DNA of 7,203 nt, taken from contig JAFUXW010000102.1 of assembly GCA_017477035.1 (NCBI GenBank), forward strand, positions 1 through 7,203, in the 5' to 3' direction. The first letter of the stretch is position 1; each line of letters begins with the position of its first letter. Source of the DNA: Alphaproteobacteria bacterium (GTDB lineage Bacteria > Pseudomonadota > Alphaproteobacteria > RF32 > CAG-239). Under the pieces are notes generated by a model. The model made no database searches and had not been told where the DNA came from. It worked only from the letters and a program-made list of their open reading frames with translations. A program made the position numbers and the translations under genes. Below are positions 6,019-7,203 of this stretch, one piece after another.

Positions 6019-6642
6019 TTACCACCTCGGGAAGTGTTCCCCTTCACGCCAACGGCGAGTAGGATAAGTTCCGGTTTTCAAACGATCATATTTTGCGGCA
6101 AACCTCGGAATATCTTCTATTCTTACATAACAAGAATTTTCGAGTCGGGAAACGCAAATTTCAATCTCTTCTTCTGTTCCGCGACAATATGCTAACACAT
6201 GAGTATTCTGGTTTTCCAATATAACCTCGTCCACATACTTATTGCGCTCAACTTTTGGAAATTCACTTTCATCAATATCTATTTCTTCTTCGTATTGCGG
6301 AATAACCTTCTTGATTCTCTTAACGGTTCTTTTTATTTTGCGCACAGACGAAGCTGGCTGCGTTTCAGGAGCGTCTTGAACTTGTTTTTCTTGCTCTTCA
6401 AGCGCATCTTCTTCAATTATTTCTTCATAAACTTCCGGTTGCTCCGGATAATAGTAATCTATACACCCCGGAACTTCAAATGTTCCTTGTTCGTCATAAA
6501 CTGCCACCGTGGTCTCCTGTCTACATTGCGGAACATATTTTTCGACCAGTCGTTTACGCTCATACGGAATGTCTGAAATCTCGACACAACCGCCGAGCAA
6601 AACTCCGGCTAACACGGCTAAAATTGCATATTTATTTGTCAT
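6019..6642 (-). CDS. Predicted lipoprotein with acidic-basic-acidic linker, 207 aa
   Basis: I do not recognise the family. Seen: a lipoprotein signal peptide (K4, hydrophobic 6-16) with lipobox L16-G17-G18-C19, so C19 should be lipidated and the protein anchored in the envelope. Further cysteines at 40, 60, 153, 163 and 171 could pair outside the cytoplasm. The middle has sharp charge blocks: acidic (about 67-87), strongly basic (101-112, RKIKRTVKRIKK), then acidic (118-127). The C-terminal part (130-207) looks folded and ends in a basic, aromatic tail (RRWREGEHFPRW). Start: ATG at 6642 with AAGG 6 bases upstream. An in-frame GTG at 6660 behind a stronger GGAGG would add six residues (MNLRCK) and is a real alternative. 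It is the first gene of the comM operon, with its stop 2 bases from the comM ATG. An envelope role beside the pilins is inferred only from context. Confidence 0.82.
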   Translation of the reverse strand: MTNKYAILAVLAGVLLGGCVEISDIPYERKRLVEKYVPQCRQETTVAVYDEQGTFEVPGCIDYYYPEQPEVYEEIIEEDALEEQEKQVQDAPETQPASSVRKIKRTVKRIKKVIPQYEEEIDIDESEFPKVERNKYVDEVILENQNTHVLAYCRGTEEEIEICVSRLENSCYVRIEDIPRFAAKYDRLKTGTYPTRRWREGEHFPRW

Positions 6643-6656
6643 CTTACACCTTAGAT

Positions 6657-6674
6657 TCACATTACTTTGCCTCC
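6657..6674 (-). promoter_or_regulatory. GGAGG site followed by ATG-TGA start-stop, upstream of the lipoprotein
   Basis: On the minus strand GGAGG (6674-6670) is 7 bases before an ATG (6662-6660) that is immediately followed by TGA (6659-6657), a one-codon open frame. A GTG at 6660-6658 overlaps it in the lipoprotein frame, 9 bases from the same GGAGG. Either the lipoprotein starts at this GTG, or ribosomes initiate at the minimal ORF and re-initiate at the ATG at 6642. Confidence 0.45.
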
Positions 6675-6702
6675 ACGATATACCTAAAATGTTAAAATAA
6701 TG

Positions 6703-6730
6703 TTTATATTAAAGTTCGCAAATCAGGCAA
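6703..6730 (-). promoter_or_regulatory. Candidate promoter of the lipoprotein-comM operon
   Basis: On the minus strand TTGCCT (6730-6725) and TATAAA (6708-6703) are separated by 16 bases, with a predicted start near 6696. That leaves about 54 bases of leader to the ATG at 6642. The region is AT-rich, so other -10-like boxes exist. Confidence 0.5.
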
Positions 6731-6796
6731 AATCAGTTTTATACCCCAAAAAACGCTTGCAATTATCGTCTTTTTGTGTATATTGACGCTTGTCCC

Positions 6797-6826
6797 TTGC
6801 CGGATTCTTTGAAATTCGGCTATACA
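6797..6826 (+). promoter_or_regulatory. Candidate rpsF promoter
   Basis: TTGCCG (6797-6802) and TATACA (6821-6826) are separated by 18 bases. The predicted start near 6833 coincides with the first base of the leader hairpin at 6833-6887, which supports both calls. It is divergent from the lipoprotein-comM operon promoter. Confidence 0.6.
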
Positions 6827-6832
6827 TTAACC

Positions 6833-6887
6833 GGTCGGCGGCTGTATTTATGTGGTCTTAAAGCCTCATGAAATATAGAAGGCGACC
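6833..6887 (+). promoter_or_regulatory. Structured rpsF 5' leader, possible autoregulatory hairpin
   Basis: One long imperfect hairpin can be folded by eye. The outer helix is GGTCG (6833-6837) with CGACC (6883-6887). A 4x4 internal loop follows (6838-6841 against 6879-6882). Then comes an 8-bp helix, CTGTATTT (6842-6849) with AAATATAG (6871-6878), containing one G-U pair. Short upper helices end in a GGT-CTTAAA-GCC cap (6854-6865). No T run follows, so it is not a simple terminator. rpsF leaders in several bacteria bind the S6:S18 complex; that motif's conserved CCG bulge is not evident here, so autoregulation is inference. Confidence 0.6.
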
Positions 6888-6919
6888 ATTTGTTGAGTTA
6901 TCCATAAGGAGATATTTAT

Positions 6920-7203
6920 ATGGCAAATTACGAAAGCGTGCTGATTGCACGTCAAGACTTAGGCGCCTCACAAGTTAATACTCTCGTTTCTGAATTGAGC
7001 GAAGTTATTAAAAAAGAAGGCGGCGAAGTTGTTAAAGTTGATAACTGGGGTTTGAAAAACCTTGCTTATCGTATTAAGAAAAACCGCAAAGGTTATTATG
7101 TTTTGTTGAACATTACGGCTCCGTCCAAAGCAATCTTTGAATATGAAAGACTTATCCGTTTGAACGAAGATGTTATTCGTTACATGACGGTTAAAGTTAA
7201 TGA
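6920..7203 (+). CDS. rpsF: 30S ribosomal protein S6 (3' end cut by window)
   Basis: S6 is a small-subunit ribosomal protein that binds 16S rRNA in the platform as a heterodimer with S18. The 94 visible residues contain the family hallmarks: the N-terminal strand MANYESVLIARQDL (1-14), the GGEVVKVDNWGLKNLAY region (38-54), the basic RIKKNRKGYYVLLNI strand (55-69) and RLIRLNEDVIRYM (80-92). The wording is close to alphaproteobacterial S6. The ATG has AAGGAG (6906-6911) 8 bases upstream. The frame is open at the window end (two bases of the next codon remain), and alphaproteobacterial S6 normally continues with a charged C-terminal tail. rpsR and rplI would usually follow downstream, but this cannot be seen. 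Expression probably comes from the promoter and structured leader just upstream. Confidence 0.97.
   Translation, partial: MANYESVLIARQDLGASQVNTLVSELSEVIKKEGGEVVKVDNWGLKNLAYRIKKNRKGYYVLLNITAPSKAIFEYERLIRLNEDVIRYMTVKVN

Noticed and set aside
6017..6025. GTG start at 6025 for comM
   Set aside because: It overlaps the end of the lipoprotein gene and its own GAGG site. The ATG at 6016 matches the usual MLA N-terminus of the family.
6199..6700. Plus-strand open frames of 63-125 codons opposite the lipoprotein
   Set aside because: They are antisense to the lipoprotein gene, rich in Phe, Leu, Ile and Asn as expected from the reversed Glu/Lys codons, and lack ribosome sites.
6783..6788. TTGACG as the -35 box of rpsF
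   Set aside because: No -10-like sequence lies 16-18 bases downstream. The TTGCCG/TATACA pair fits better.
1..7203. tRNA or rRNA genes, CRISPR arrays, insertion sequences, phage genes or attachment sites
   Set aside because: No cloverleaf, no regularly spaced direct repeats, no transposase- or integrase-like protein and no flanking inverted repeats were seen on reading both strands.

Overview
The window looks like a stretch of chromosome from an AT-rich alphaproteobacterium, probably an uncultured, host- or gut-associated lineage. The partial ribosomal protein S6 at the right edge has typical alphaproteobacterial wording (ARQDL, NWGLKNLAYRIKKNRKG). The short pilin-like proteins beginning with a GRSM-x-EMLGVLAI block are, from memory, common in metagenome-derived alphaproteobacteria. 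Genus cannot be assigned from the sequence alone. Almost every gene has a clear Shine-Dalgarno site, and several simple hairpin terminators are visible.

Layout, left to right. A small gene of unknown function (139-537, +) ends in its own terminator. A second plus-strand unit (651-1196) encodes a type IVb-like pilin behind a near-consensus extended -10 promoter. It converges on a minus-strand block, and a bidirectional terminator (1211-1243) separates the two. In transcription order the minus-strand block is: a lipoprotein (6642-6019), the ComM/YifB AAA+ ATPase (6016-4493), a large secreted cysteine-rich protein with a degenerate trypsin-like C-terminal domain (4482-2413), a UUCG-loop terminator (2406-2387), then two more pilin-like genes (2361-1831 and 1815-1258). 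Divergent from the block, rpsF starts at 6920 behind a promoter and a hairpin leader and runs off the window.

How the genes may work together. The three pilin-like proteins share the same 7-residue leader with a Gly7/Glu12 prepilin motif and the same C-terminal signature (C-[IM]-x-L-x3-[DN]-W-G-x5-G-F, then a last Cys near the end), so they are paralogues. Their co-direction with comM, whose family includes the branch-migration helicase of natural transformation, and with two exported envelope proteins suggests a pilus or DNA-uptake locus. No prepilin peptidase, assembly ATPase, platform protein or secretin is present here, so this is inference. The points most worth a second look are the trypsin-fold domain with all three triad positions replaced, the arginine at mature position +1 of all three pilins, the terminator placed immediately before the pilin pair, and the rpsF leader hairpin that begins at the predicted transcription start.
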